Shown here: in pieces, positions 8,345 through 18,300 of the stretch
Layout of the letters: each line of letters begins with the position of its first letter
How positions within the stretch are numbered: position 1 is the stretch's first letter
NCBI RefSeq assembly: GCF_016583835.1
Contig: NZ_NRRW01000018.1
Coordinates: 1-63,306, forward strand
Direction of reading: 5' to 3'
DNA: 63,306 nt
Source: Thiococcus pfennigii
Lineage (GTDB): Bacteria > Pseudomonadota > Gammaproteobacteria > Chromatiales > Chromatiaceae
The notes under the pieces: model-generated
What the model was told of the DNA's origin: nothing
The model's input: the letters and a program-made list of their open reading frames with translations, nothing else
The model's database searches: none
Translations under genes and position numbers: made by a program

Positions 8345-11300
8345 CGTTCGTCCTCCGCATCTTGCCCCCCGGTCCCGGCCAGCTCGGCCGAGATGGCGCG
8401 CTCGACCTCGTGCCAGGTCGCATCGGCCTCGGCCATCAGGCGCGTGATGCCCTCCCAATCCGGGGTCTTGGTCTTGGCCGAGCGCTCTAGCGCGGCGCAC
8501 AGGTCGCCGAGGGATCGCGCCCCGGCGGCGCGCAGCGATGACTTGAGCCGGTGCGCCGTCGCGCCGATGGCCGCCGGATCGGCGGTCGTCACGGCCGCGT
8601 GCAGCGCCTCGAAGCCGTGGCGGGTGCCGGTCAGGCACTCGCGCAGCAGCTCCTGGATGATCTCCGGGTCGTCGCCGACCAGGCCGGCGAGCACCGACAG
8701 GTCCAGCCAGCGACCGGTAGCGGTCGCTGAGTGTGGGGGGATGCCGGGCGCCGCCTCATCCTGCCGCGGCGAGGCCCCCGCCGCCGGCAGCCAGCGCTGC
8801 AAGACCTCGCGCAGCCGCGGCAGCTGCACCGGCTTGGTCAGATAATCGTCCATCCCCGTGGCGCGGGCGCGGTAGGGCTCGCCGCGCAGCGCATTGGCGG
8901 TCAGGGCGACGATCGGCCGGCGGCGGTCGGTCTCCTCGCGCCGGATGGTCTGGGTGAGCTCGTAGCCGTCGAGCTCCGGCATGTGCAAATCCGTCAGCAA
9001 CAGGGCGTAGGCGCCGGTGCGCCAGCGCGCCAGGGCCTCCGCCCCGTCGTCGGCGATCTCGGCGGCATAGCCGAGCAGCGCCAGCTGTTGGCGGATCACC
9101 TGCTGGTTGACGGCATCGTCCTCGGCGACCAGGATCAGCCGGTCCTGGGCGCGCGCCTCCGCGACGCTGGGCGCCGCCGCGGCCTCGATCAGCGGCCGCT
9201 CGGGGCCGCTCTCGGGGACCGGCTCGGGTGAGGCCCGGCCCGCGGCGATCGCCACGGCCCGCAAGAAGGCCAGGCGGCGCAGCGCGTCGCCGTCGAGGGT
9301 CACGACATTCGGGGCGTGCACACGGGCGCGCCGCCGCTGTCCCCAGCCGATCAGCAGGTGGCGCAGCCGGTCCTGGCCGACGAAGGCGGCGCCCGGGCGC
9401 CGCTGCAAGCGATGTTCATGGTCGAGCATCTGGATGACGACGACTGGCTCGGCGAGGCCTGCGGCCAGCCGGGCGGCCGCCTCGTCATCGGCGACGATGC
9501 GGGGGCGGGCGCCGGCGGCCGCGAGATAACGGCCGAGGTCTGCGACGTCCAGCCCGCCGGCGCGGCGCACCAGCACGCAGTCGAGGCCAGCGAGGTCGGG
9601 CAGCAGCTCGGCCGGCTGGTCGACGCTCGCCTCGCACGGCAGCCGCACGGTGAAGGTCGCGCCCTCGCCCAAGGCGCTCTCGACGGTCAGCGCGCCGCCC
9701 ATCATGTCGACGAGCCGCTTGCTGATCGCGAGGCCGAGGCCGGTGCCGCCGAAGCGTCGGGTCGTGGTCACCTCGGCCTGGGTGAAGGGCTGGAAGAGGT
9801 CGTTCATCGTCGCGGGCGCCATGCCGATCCCGTTGTCGGACACGCTGAAGACCAGCGGCGCCGAGGGGGCGTCCGCCAGCGTCGCGCGGATCGCCACCCG
9901 CCCGCGCACGTCCGGCCGACCACCGGAGAACTTGATCGCGTTGCCGATCAGATTGTAGAGGATCTGCCGCAGTCGGACCTCGTCGGCGATGACTCGGGCC
10001 GGGATCTCGGGGGCGACGAATAGGGTCAGGTCGACGTCTCGGGTGCTAGCCAGCGGCAGCAGCGAGCCGCACAGCCCCTCGAGCAGGTCCCTCACCGACA
10101 CCGTCAACCGGGCGACCTCCAGCCGGCCTGCCTCGATCTTGGAGAAGTCGAGGATGTCGTCGATGATCCCGAGCAGCAGTTGGGCCGAGTCCTCGATCGT
10201 CGAGACCAGGTCGCGCTGGTGTTCCGAGAGGTCGCTGTGGGCGAGTACCTCCAGCAGCCCGACGACGCCGTTCATCGGCGTGCGGATCTCGTGGCTCATG
10301 GTCGCGAGGAAGGCCGACTTGGCGCGACTCGCCTGCTCGGCCTCGGCCTTGGCCGCGGTCAGCTCCGCGGTGCGCTCGGCGACCCGCTGGGCGAGCCGTT
10401 CGCGCTCGTGCTCGATCGCCTCGTTGGCCGCGCGCAGGTCCTCGCCGACCCGTTGCAGGTCGCGCAGCGTCCGCTCGCGTTCGGTGACGTCGCGGATCGT
10501 CGCGACGATCAGGGTCCCTTCGGTCGACTCGATCGGGCCCAGGCTGACATTGACCGCGAAGGTCGACCCATCGCGCCGCTGGCCGCGCAGGGTCGACTGG
10601 ATGCTGGCCGTCATCGGCCGGGTCTGGGGTCGCTCGGTGTAGTGCCGACGCTGCGCCTCGTGATGGTGCCTTCGATCCTGCGGCACCAGCATCTCGACCG
10701 GCTGGCCGACGAGCCCGGCGCGCGACCAGCCGAAGAGCCGCTCGGTCTGGCGGTTCACCTGGGTGATCAGGCCCTGTTGGTCGACGGTCAGGATGGCGTC
10801 GGGCGAGGACTCGAAGAGGGTCGCCAGGCGGCGCGCGCTGCGGCGGATCTCGGTGACATCGTAGAGGGTCGCGATGGCCCCGACCCGTTGGCCGGAGGCG
10901 TCCTCGATCGCCTCGTCGCTCGCCAGGACGAAGCGCGGCGGCTGGCCCTCGGCGCGGATGCAGAGCTCGACCCCGGCGAGGCGCGCCCCGCGCAGGGCGC
11001 TGACCAGGGGCAGCCGTTCGGCGGCGAGGGGCGTGACGCCATCCGGCTCGTAGAGGCCGTAGTAGGTCGCCCACTCTTCGGGCGGGCGGGTCTGTGGTCC
11101 GTGTCCGAGCCATTCGCGTGCGGCCCGATTGAAGAGGGTCGGTCGCGCCTCGGCATCGCAGACCAGTACGCCCTCGGCGAGGTTCTCCAGCAGCAGGCGG
11201 CTCTCCTCGCGTTGCCGGTAGAGTTCCGCGGTGCGCGCGGCGACGCGTCGCTCGAGGTCGGCGTTGAGCTGGCGGACTTCGGCGTTGGCCCGCTGCTGGG

Positions 11301-13275
11301 CCGTGACGTCGCGCGACAGACAGAGGAGCCGCTCCGGGCGGCCGTCGGGGTCGCGCACCGGCGTGATGGTCACGTCCCACCACTTGGGCGTGCCGTCCAT
11401 GGTCGGGGCGAATCCGCTGAACTGCCCGAGGCGCCCGGCCGTGGCCTCGGCGATCGCCTGCCGCGCCGCCTTGCGGTCCTCGCCCTCCCAGAAGCCGAGC
11501 CAATCGGCGCCGCGCAGCTGCGCGAAATCGGCCACGCACATCAGCTCGCGGCCGCGGGGGGCCATGTCGAGCAGTCGCCCGTCCAGGCTCAGGACCTTGA
11601 GGCAGTCCTGGACGCTGTCGACGATGCTGCGGCTGTAGGCCTCGCTCTCGCGCAGGGCCGCCTCGGCGGCCTGGCGGGCCTCGAGCTCGTCCCTCAGGGC
11701 GCCGGTGCGTGCGGCGACCGCCGCCTCGGTGGCCGTGCGCCGGCTGGCCGCGGCCAAGGTCGCGAATGCGGCCAGGACCCCGAGGATGACCGAGAAGTAC
11801 AGGTGCGAGTGGATCGGGTGGCCGGCCCCGGGCGGCCAACGTTTGGGGTCCGGTCCGAGTTCCAGGCGCCAGTGACGGTCGGCGAAGGCGATCGCCTGAC
11901 GCCGCTCCATCGCCCCCGTCTCCGAGGGGATACCGGCGAGCGCGACGCCGGGCTCGCCGGGTGTCGCGTCGGTCACCCGCAGGAGGAGGGCATTGTCCCG
12001 TGCCGTCTCGGTGAGCGGGGCGAGGAGGCCGACGAGACTGAACGAGGTCCGGACGAAGCCCGTCAGCACCGCCGGATCGCCTTGCCGGACGGGCGCGTAG
12101 ACGACCACCTCGGCGGCGCCCGACCGTGGCGCATCGATCGGGCCGGCGGCGTAGCCACCGTCGCGAGCCCTCGCCATCAGTGCCCGCTCTCCGGGCACGG
12201 CGGCGCGATCGAGACCGATCGGTGCCGCGCGATCGGTGGGCGATGCGGCGAAGAGGATCGGGAAGGCATCGCCGGCGCGATCCGCGTCGGCGGTGGTCGC
12301 CGCGGTCGGCGTGCGAACCGCCACGCCGTGCTCGGTCTCGAAGGTCGGGCGGTCCGCCGCGGCGATGCGTGGCAGCCACTCGACGGCCTGCAAGGCCGGC
12401 CCGGCGAGCAGCGGCGTCGTGAAGAGCGCGAATTCCGCGCGGGTGACCTCCTCGCTCGCCGACAGGAAGCGCTCGATGCTTGCGACCTTGGCGAGCGCCT
12501 CGGCGAGGGGTTGGATGCCGATCTGGTAGGTCTGATCCACGCGCCGTTGGAGTTCGCTGGCGAGCCGGCCGCGCTCGGAGGCGTCGTGTTCGAACTGACT
12601 GGCGCTCAGCAGGGCGGCCGCGATCGCCAGCGGTAGCGTGATCCGGGCGATGCCGTGCGGCCAGGGGGATCGCCCACCCGGCCAGAGGGCCAGCGCGATC
12701 GGCGCGATCAACACCACCCCGAGGGTGTCGCTCGCCCAGCGATCGAGCCAGGCGACCGCGAGGGCGGCGGGTTCCCGCCCGCCGAGCGCGAAGAGGGCGA
12801 TCGTCGCGATGCTCGCCGACACCAGGCAGGCGAGCGGCCCGCCCATGAGCAGGAAGCGCCAGACCTGCGCCTGGCGCGCGAGCGGCGTCGACGAGGCGAA
12901 AAGGCCGCGGGTCAGGAGCCAACCCAGCCAGGCCTGTAGGGTCGCGCCGCTGGCGAGGACCGCGGCCGCCCATGGCCCGCCGACGGCGGAATCGAGCGTG
13001 AGGAGCGCCGCGAAGCCACCGAGCCAGACGCCCGGCCAGATGCGCGGTCCATGGATCAGGAACGCGGCGAGGGCGATGCCGGCGGTCGGGGCGAACGGCA
13101 GGGTCAGCGCCGCTGGCAGCGCGATCAGGTGCCCTGCCGCGGCGGCCGCCCAGCAGAGCGCCGCGACGGCGGCGATCCGGCCCAGGCTGGATCGGTCGGC
13201 CGTCGGGGGTGCGGGTGCCCTGCCCAGGCCCTGTTCGGCGCCGTCCTCGGCGACGGGTGCAACGTCGTCGGTCAT
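8341..13275 (-). CDS. MASE1-CHASE-PAS hybrid sensor histidine kinase with receiver and HPt domains
   Basis: A very large hybrid sensor (1644 residues). From the N-terminus: a MASE1-like block of membrane helices (about 30-230), a periplasmic CHASE-like sensor (about 250-480, with VEWLPRI), another helix near 505-525, three PAS domains (about 570-980), HisKA with FLATMSHEIRTPMNG (His near 993), HATPase with NLIGNAIKFSGG and GGTGLGLAISKRL, a degenerate receiver-like segment, a true receiver (Asp in LLLTDLHMPELDG, near 1430) and an HPt domain (TAHRLKSSLRAAG, near 1577). The start MTDDVAP at 13275 is chosen because upstream in-frame residues are unconserved-looking and the gap to 13582 would otherwise be short. 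It is coupled to the REC-EAL gene by a 4-bp overlap, so it probably feeds phosphate to it. The signal is unknown. Confidence 0.92.
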   Translation of the reverse strand: MTDDVAPVAEDGAEQGLGRAPAPPTADRSSLGRIAAVAALCWAAAAAGHLIALPAALTLPFAPTAGIALAAFLIHGPRIWPGVWLGGFAALLTLDSAVGGPWAAAVLASGATLQAWLGWLLTRGLFASSTPLARQAQVWRFLLMGGPLACLVSASIATIALFALGGREPAALAVAWLDRWASDTLGVVLIAPIALALWPGGRSPWPHGIARITLPLAIAAALLSASQFEHDASERGRLASELQRRVDQTYQIGIQPLAEALAKVASIERFLSASEEVTRAEFALFTTPLLAGPALQAVEWLPRIAAADRPTFETEHGVAVRTPTAATTADADRAGDAFPILFAASPTDRAAPIGLDRAAVPGERALMARARDGGYAAGPIDAPRSGAAEVVVYAPVRQGDPAVLTGFVRTSFSLVGLLAPLTETARDNALLLRVTDATPGEPGVALAGIPSETGAMERRQAIAFADRHWRLELGPDPKRWPPGAGHPIHSHLYFSVILGVLAAFATLAAASRRTATEAAVAARTGALRDELEARQAAEAALRESEAYSRSIVDSVQDCLKVLSLDGRLLDMAPRGRELMCVADFAQLRGADWLGFWEGEDRKAARQAIAEATAGRLGQFSGFAPTMDGTPKWWDVTITPVRDPDGRPERLLCLSRDVTAQQRANAEVRQLNADLERRVAARTAELYRQREESRLLLENLAEGVLVCDAEARPTLFNRAAREWLGHGPQTRPPEEWATYYGLYEPDGVTPLAAERLPLVSALRGARLAGVELCIRAEGQPPRFVLASDEAIEDASGQRVGAIATLYDVTEIRRSARRLATLFESSPDAILTVDQQGLITQVNRQTERLFGWSRAGLVGQPVEMLVPQDRRHHHEAQRRHYTERPQTRPMTASIQSTLRGQRRDGSTFAVNVSLGPIESTEGTLIVATIRDVTERERTLRDLQRVGEDLRAANEAIEHERERLAQRVAERTAELTAAKAEAEQASRAKSAFLATMSHEIRTPMNGVVGLLEVLAHSDLSEHQRDLVSTIEDSAQLLLGIIDDILDFSKIEAGRLEVARLTVSVRDLLEGLCGSLLPLASTRDVDLTLFVAPEIPARVIADEVRLRQILYNLIGNAIKFSGGRPDVRGRVAIRATLADAPSAPLVFSVSDNGIGMAPATMNDLFQPFTQAEVTTTRRFGGTGLGLAISKRLVDMMGGALTVESALGEGATFTVRLPCEASVDQPAELLPDLAGLDCVLVRRAGGLDVADLGRYLAAAGARPRIVADDEAAARLAAGLAEPVVVIQMLDHEHRLQRRPGAAFVGQDRLRHLLIGWGQRRRARVHAPNVVTLDGDALRRLAFLRAVAIAAGRASPEPVPESGPERPLIEAAAAPSVAEARAQDRLILVAEDDAVNQQVIRQQLALLGYAAEIADDGAEALARWRTGAYALLLTDLHMPELDGYELTQTIRREETDRRRPIVALTANALRGEPYRARATGMDDYLTKPVQLPRLREVLQRWLPAAGASPRQDEAAPGIPPHSATATGRWLDLSVLAGLVGDDPEIIQELLRECLTGTRHGFEALHAAVTTADPAAIGATAHRLKSSLRAAGARSLGDLCAALERSAKTKTPDWEGITRLMAEADATWHEVERAISAELAGTGGQDAEDER

Positions 13276-13581
13276 CGCCCTTGTCCTACCTCGATGCGGT
13301 GGCCCGGTGGCGAGCGTCGCCGCGTCGCTCGGGCGCGTGTACTCGCGAAAGTATGGAGCTCGGCCCCGACCCTGTCGATCGCCGATCCCCGGGTCCCACG
13401 AGATCGTCACAGCATGCGCGAGATCCCCGGCCAGGGAAAGATCACCGGGAACGCAGGGCACCGGAGTCCCGTGCCCCGGCCCTTTTCGCGGTGGTGCGAG
13501 CGGTTGCCGATCGATCCCTGGTGGGCCGCGCTGGCGATACCCCGACTTCCGGGGGATCCCATCGCACCGTCGGGGCGCGTG

Positions 13582-14457
13582 CTACCGTTGGGAGCCCGGC
13601 TCCTTCGGCGATCGCCCGACCCGATCGCCCGCAAGGGCCGTCGGTCGGGTTGACCCATCGGGGCGTACCCCGACGGTCGGCCACTCGGCCCCAGCGCAGC
13701 CAGCCCCGGCGGCATTGGCCGGTGCGTCTCGTCCGCAGCCTCCCGCGGATCGGACCGGCTCCGTCTCGGAGGGCATGCCATGGGCCTCGCCTCTTCGAGG
13801 CTCGTCGGCGTTGCGGCCGCCGCAGGTCTGTCGGTTCGGTGCACCAGCCGACCGCCATGCCTGCCAGGCCTCGCCGATGACCTGCCTGGCCGAGTGCAGG
13901 AACAGGGCGGCAATGGTCGAACCGACGAGGAGGTCCGGCCAAAGGCTCCCCGTCAGTACGACCAGGCCCGCGGCGAGGATCACGCTGGCATTGGCGAGCA
14001 GGTCGTTGCGCGAACAGAGCCAGGTCGAGCGCATGTTCAGGTCGTCCGCGCGATGGCGATAGAGGAGCGTGAAACAGAGGCCGTTGGCCAGCAGGGCCAG
14101 CGCCCCGACGGCGCCCATCCAGTCGGCGGCCGGCATTTCTTGGAGCCGCAGCTTGAGCAGCGCGTCGCCGACGACCAGGAGGCCGAACGCCAGCATGAAC
14201 CCGCCCTTGAGCAGGGCCGCCCCGGCACGCGCACGGGGGCTGCGGTGCAGGACGAACAGGGTGAGGGCATAGACGGAGGCGTCGCCGAACATGTCCAGCG
14301 AGTCACCGAGCAGTGCACTCGAGCGGGCGATCCAGCCCGCGGCGAACTCCAACAGGAACATCACGGCATTGATCGCCAGGACGATCTGGAGGACCCGGCG
14401 CTGCCGGGTTCGCAGTCGCGCCAGTTCACCGGTCTTGCCTTCGCAGCAACTGTCCAT
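13582..14457 (-). CDS. Cation diffusion facilitator-type metal transporter with an aberrant C-terminus
   Basis: Residues 1-205 form a compact cation transporter: MDSCCEGK start, membrane helices from about 22, and CDF metal-site motifs LLGDSLDMFGDA and RNDLLANAS (paired aspartates). This short type is commonly next to a MerR gene and exports divalent metals. After about residue 205 the family usually ends. Here about 85 low-complexity, Gly/Ala/Arg-rich residues follow, most likely read-through after a frameshift or lost stop, so the C-terminus may be non-native. ATG at 14457 (GTG one codon upstream also possible), with GAGGA 8 nt before it. Divergent MerR gene and promoter directly upstream. 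Confidence 0.82.
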   Translation of the reverse strand: MDSCCEGKTGELARLRTRQRRVLQIVLAINAVMFLLEFAAGWIARSSALLGDSLDMFGDASVYALTLFVLHRSPRARAGAALLKGGFMLAFGLLVVGDALLKLRLQEMPAADWMGAVGALALLANGLCFTLLYRHRADDLNMRSTWLCSRNDLLANASVILAAGLVVLTGSLWPDLLVGSTIAALFLHSARQVIGEAWQAWRSAGAPNRQTCGGRNADEPRRGEAHGMPSETEPVRSAGGCGRDAPANAAGAGCAGAEWPTVGVRPDGSTRPTALAGDRVGRSPKEPGSQR

Positions 14458-14490
14458 CACCCGTTCCTCAGGCCGTCGGTCGATGGCGGC

Positions 14491-14521
14491 AGCATGAGGG
14501 TTATAGCGACTACAAGGTCAA
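14491..14521 (-). promoter_or_regulatory. MerR-type promoter/operator of the metal exporter
   Basis: Reading leftwards: -35 TTGACC (14516-14521), a 19-bp spacer holding the partial dyad CTTGTAGTCGCTATAA, then CATGCT (14491-14496) as -10. An over-long 19-20 bp spacer with a central dyad is the hallmark of MerR-activated promoters, and ACCTTGTAG/CTATAACC resembles CadR/PbrR operators. It sits between the divergent exporter and MerR genes. Confidence 0.75.
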
Positions 14522-14526
14522 GCGCC

Positions 14527-14955
14527 ATGAACGGAATGACATTCACCATAGGCCAATTGGCCCGCACCACCGACACCAAGGCGGTGACCATTCGCTATTA
14601 CGAGCAGGCCGGTCTGCTGCCCGCGGCGTCGCGCAACGCCTCCGGCTACCGCGTCTACTCGCACGCGGATCGCGACCGCCTGCTGTTCATCCGTCGCGGC
14701 CGTTCCTTGGGCTTCAGTCTGAACGACATACGCGAACTGTTGGAGCTGGCCGACCACCGCCGGGCCTCATGCGCGGCCGTCGATGCCAAGGTGGCCGCGC
14801 AACTGGAACAGGTCCAGCGGCGCCTGCGCGACCTGCAAGGTCTCGAGCGGGAACTCCAACGCCTGCTGGCCCGTTGCGAGGGGGGCCTGATCGAGGAATG
14901 CCGGATCATCGAATCACTGAGCGATGGGTACGGCGTCGAGCCGCCCGAGCGCTGA
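14527..14955 (+). CDS. MerR-family metal-responsive transcriptional regulator
   Basis: 142-residue MerR protein: N-terminal winged helix (FTIGQLARTTDTKAVTIRYY, GLLPAASRNASGYRVYS), then the dimerisation helix. Cysteines at CAAVDAK, LLARCEGG and IEECRII are placed as in CadR/PbrR-like metal sensors. The first is equivalent to the metal-binding Cys before the dimer helix. There is no C-terminal His-rich tail of the CadR type. The start at 14527 lies only a few bases from the shared operator, so the transcript may have a very short leader. A second ATG three codons on is possible. Predicted to activate the divergent exporter in response to a divalent metal. Confidence 0.9.
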   Translation: MNGMTFTIGQLARTTDTKAVTIRYYEQAGLLPAASRNASGYRVYSHADRDRLLFIRRGRSLGFSLNDIRELLELADHRRASCAAVDAKVAAQLEQVQRRLRDLQGLERELQRLLARCEGGLIEECRIIESLSDGYGVEPPER

Positions 14956-14956
14956 C

Positions 14957-15050
14957 CGACAACCCATATCGGCCGGCGGCTGGATCGCCGGCATCACGAA
15001 CAGGCCCAGGCTGGGCACGGTGATCGAGCCGCCGACCCGGCGCGCGGCGC
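14957..15050 (-). pseudogene. C-terminal remnant of a heavy-metal RND efflux pump (CusA/CzcA-like)
   Basis: Reading leftwards, one open frame gives RRVGGSITVPSLGLFVMPAI, which resembles the last transmembrane helix of CusA/CzcA pumps (pattern GGMITAPLLSLFVIPA). It ends soon after without the usual tail, and no upstream homology continues on the same frame. Read as debris of a metal-resistance cluster beside the MerR/CDF pair. Short match, so only tentative. The remainder of 14956-15387 holds the dispersed repeat copies at 15174-15247 and no gene. Confidence 0.35.
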
Positions 15051-15173
15051 CGCCGCACCCGGAGATGCGGCGGCCAGCCGGCGTCATCGCGTCAGGTGCA
15101 GCAACTGGACCGCTTCTGGTACTGCGACAGGGTGTCGGCGATCGACGGCTCGCGCCTGTAGGGCGCCTTGAAC

Positions 15174-15247
15174 ATTCAAGGTGCCCGCGCGGGGCAAGGA
15201 GGTCCCGTCTCGAGAACGTCCCCGGATGGCGATTTTTCAAGGTCCCC
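15174..15247 (+). repeat. Dispersed REP-like repeat, double copy
   Basis: 15174-15200 (ATTCAAGGTGCCCGCGCGGG...) matches the reverse complement of 61573-61599 at 26 of 27 positions. 15206-15247, ending TTTTTCAAGGTCCCC, is an inverted relative of 5743-5784 (about 34/42). Both end in or start with the TTCAAGGT(C/G)CCC core, indicating one palindromic family present at least three times in this window. Confidence 0.65.
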
Positions 15248-15387
15248 TGGAGTCGAAGATGTCATCGTGCTGGCTGCCCTCGGACAGGAAGACCTCGGCA
15301 CGGTAGCGCCGACCGAGTGCTGGCCAGCCGCTGCTGCCCCCCGCGGCGGAGGCATAGTCCCCGATCGCCAGTGCTGGCTGTCGAGAT

Positions 15388-18300
15388 GTGCTCAACGCCT
15401 TCGGGCATCTCGGATGGGTTCGTGGAGTACGGCGTCGACCGCGAGTTCATCCTCAGGGGGTGCTCAACGCCTTTCGGCATCTCGGATGGGTTCGTGATCG
15501 ACATCGAGAACATCAAGCTGGTGGTGCCTGTGCTCAACGCCTTTCGGCATCTCGGATGGGTTCGTTCGACGGGGCGACCAGCATCATCAAGACCGCCCAG
15601 TTCCCGTGCTCAACGCCTTTCGGCATCTCGGATGGGTTCGTGCGCCAGCCAGAGATGGCCTCGCCGATCCTTCACCCCCTGTGCTCAACGCCTTTCGGCA
15701 TCTCGGATGGGTTCGTTTGACCGATGCGCTACCGGACGCGCTATCCTGGGCGGTGCTCAACGCCTTTCGGCATCTCGGATGGGTTCGTTGGATAGCAACG
15801 TTCGGCGGCTGGTCGGGAAACAGTGCTCAACGCCTTTCGGCATCTCGGATGGGTTCGTCGTCGGTGGCGCCCTCGACCGCTTGCTTGTTGGCGGCGTGCT
15901 CAACGCCTTTCGGCATCTCGGATGGGTTCGTGGACCTGCTGGCGAAGCTGGCTGGCGGGGCGGCATGTGTGCTCAACGCCTTTCGGCATCTCGGATGGGT
16001 TCGTGGCCTCTCCGACGACCGCGATAACCACGCCGTTTACGGTGCTCAACGCCTTTCGGCATCTCGGATGGGTTCGTAGACCTGATAATACAAGTCAAAG
16101 AAGCGTCGCAGCTGTGCTCAACGCCTTTCGGCATCTCGGATGGGTTCGTGACGATCGCGACCAGCACCAACTGACCCAGCTGGGCCGGTGCTCAACGCCT
16201 TTCGGCATCTCGGATGGGTTCGTAGACCTGATAATACAAGTCAAAGAAGCGTCGCAGCTGTGCTCAACGCCTTTCGGCATCTCGGATGGGTTCGTCGGCG
16301 AGCTATTCAGGAAAGTCGACGCGTCCGCGAGTGCTCAACGCCTTTCGGCATCTCGGATGGGTTCGTCAGGGCGTAAGATCATCCGTGGCATGGGGCACAA
16401 GTGCTCAACGCCTTTCGGCATCTCGGATGGGTTCGTGCTGACGCGCTACGGCTTCCTGGATCAGTCGAACGAGTGCTCAACGCCTTTCGGCATCTCGGAT
16501 GGGTTCGTCTGCCCGTCATCGTGTCGGTGGTCGTATCCGTCGACCGTGCTCAACGCCTTTCGGCATCTCGGATGGGTTCGTCCCCTTGGGGGGCCGGGGG
16601 GGGTCAGTCAGTCCTAAGTGCTCAACGCCTTTCGGCATCTCGGATGGGTTCGTAATGGCGTAAGGCGAACAAGGACCAGCTCAAGGCGTGCTCAACGCCT
16701 TTCGGCATCTCGGATGGGTTCGTCCGGCGGCGAATTGTCCCGTTTTCACATCGTATGTGCGTGCTCAACGCCTTTCGGCATCTCGGATGGGTTCGTGTCG
16801 AGGGCGGCGAGGACGGGCGCGAGCAGCGCCTCGTGCTCAACGCCTTTCGGCATCTCGGATGGGTTCGTCTTGTCGCAAATCTCGACGCCCAAAACGTCGC
16901 CAGGTGCTCAACGCCTTTCGGCATCTCGGATGGGTTCGTCGCTTGGCGTCGTCCATGCGGCTGAACGACTTCTCGAACGTGTGCTCAACGCCTTTCGGCA
17001 TCTCGGATGGGTTCGTGCCCCCGGCGCAGCCTCCAGGGGCACGAGCGCCTGCGTGCTCAACGCCTTTCGGCATCTCGGATGGGTTCGTGCCGTCCGGTTG
17101 CTCTTGCCTTGTCGGTCCGCCATGGGTGCTCAACGCCTTTCGGCATCTCGGATGGGTTCGTACAGTCGTCGATTCAATCGGCGCGGGCATTTCGGGCTTG
17201 TGCTCAACGCCTTTCGGCATCTCGGATGGGTTCGTGCAAGGATTCGGTATCTCAGGCACCCCACTACCGCGTGCTCAACGCCTTTCGGCATCTCGGATGG
17301 GTTCGTGTCGAGCGTAACACTGTTGGCCCTGAGCCGGACTGTGCTCAACGCCTTTCGGCATCTCGGATGGGTTCGTGCGTATGGGGCAGGCTGAGGCCCG
17401 CTATGCCCATGAGTGCTCAACGCCTTTCGGCATCTCGGATGGGTTCGTCAGCGATGGCACCAAGAAATGCCGCCCACGTATTGTGCTCAACGCCTTTCGG
17501 CATCTCGGATGGGTTCGTTAAGCATTCTTCGAGTGCTGCTTCTCTCTCTCGTTGTGCTCAACGCCTTTCGGCATCTCGGATGGGTTCGTCTCGTGTTGGT
17601 GGCCATCGTGGGCATCTTCGCCATGTGCTCAACGCCTTTCGGCATCTCGGATGGGTTCGTCAAGCAATACTTGCCGTTCACCGGCGGAGTGCTCGGGTGC
17701 TCAACGCCTTTCGGCATCTCGGATGGGTTCGTTCTGCTCAATATTCGACCCATTCGTATTGAGATCGAGTGCTCAACGCCTTTCGGCATCTCGGATGGGT
17801 TCGTGTGAGGTCCTCGAAGGATCGGAAGGACGTCTCGATAGTGCTCAACGCCTTTCGGCATCTCGGATGGGTTCGTATGACCCGGCAGGATCAGACGGAC
17901 CGAGCCTATTTGTGCTCAACGCCTTTCGGCATCTCGGATGGGTTCGTCTCGCGGTGGTACTCCGCGTAGGCGTCCAGCAGCTGGTGCTCAACGCCTTTCG
18001 GCATCTCGGATGGGTTCGTAGGCGCATCGGCAGCTGCACCGAGCTGAAGCCGGTGTGCTCAACGCCTTTCGGCATCTCGGATGGGTTCGTGCTGGTGTCG
18101 CGCGTCTCGTAGGGGATCTGGGTGGTGTGCTCAACGCCTTTCGGCATCTCGGATGGGTTCGTTCCCGCTCCCAGCCGTAGGACTCGTGCAGCCAGTCGTG
18201 CTCAACGCCTTTCGGCATCTCGGATGGGTTCGTGGCGAGACCAGGCTGCTGCACGACGTCGACAAGATGTGCTCAACGCCTTTCGGCATCTCGGATGGGT

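Noticed and set aside
9000-13000. Long open frames opposite the hybrid histidine kinase, up to about 800 codons
   Set aside because: High-GC coding DNA produces long antisense frames. These lack family motifs and ribosome sites, while the minus-strand kinase has a full set of domains.
13276-13581. Possible extra N-terminus of the histidine kinase and a gene in the gap to the CDF gene
   Set aside because: The in-frame extension is Arg/Gly-rich and unlike a signal or membrane segment, and no independent frame in the gap has protein-like features.
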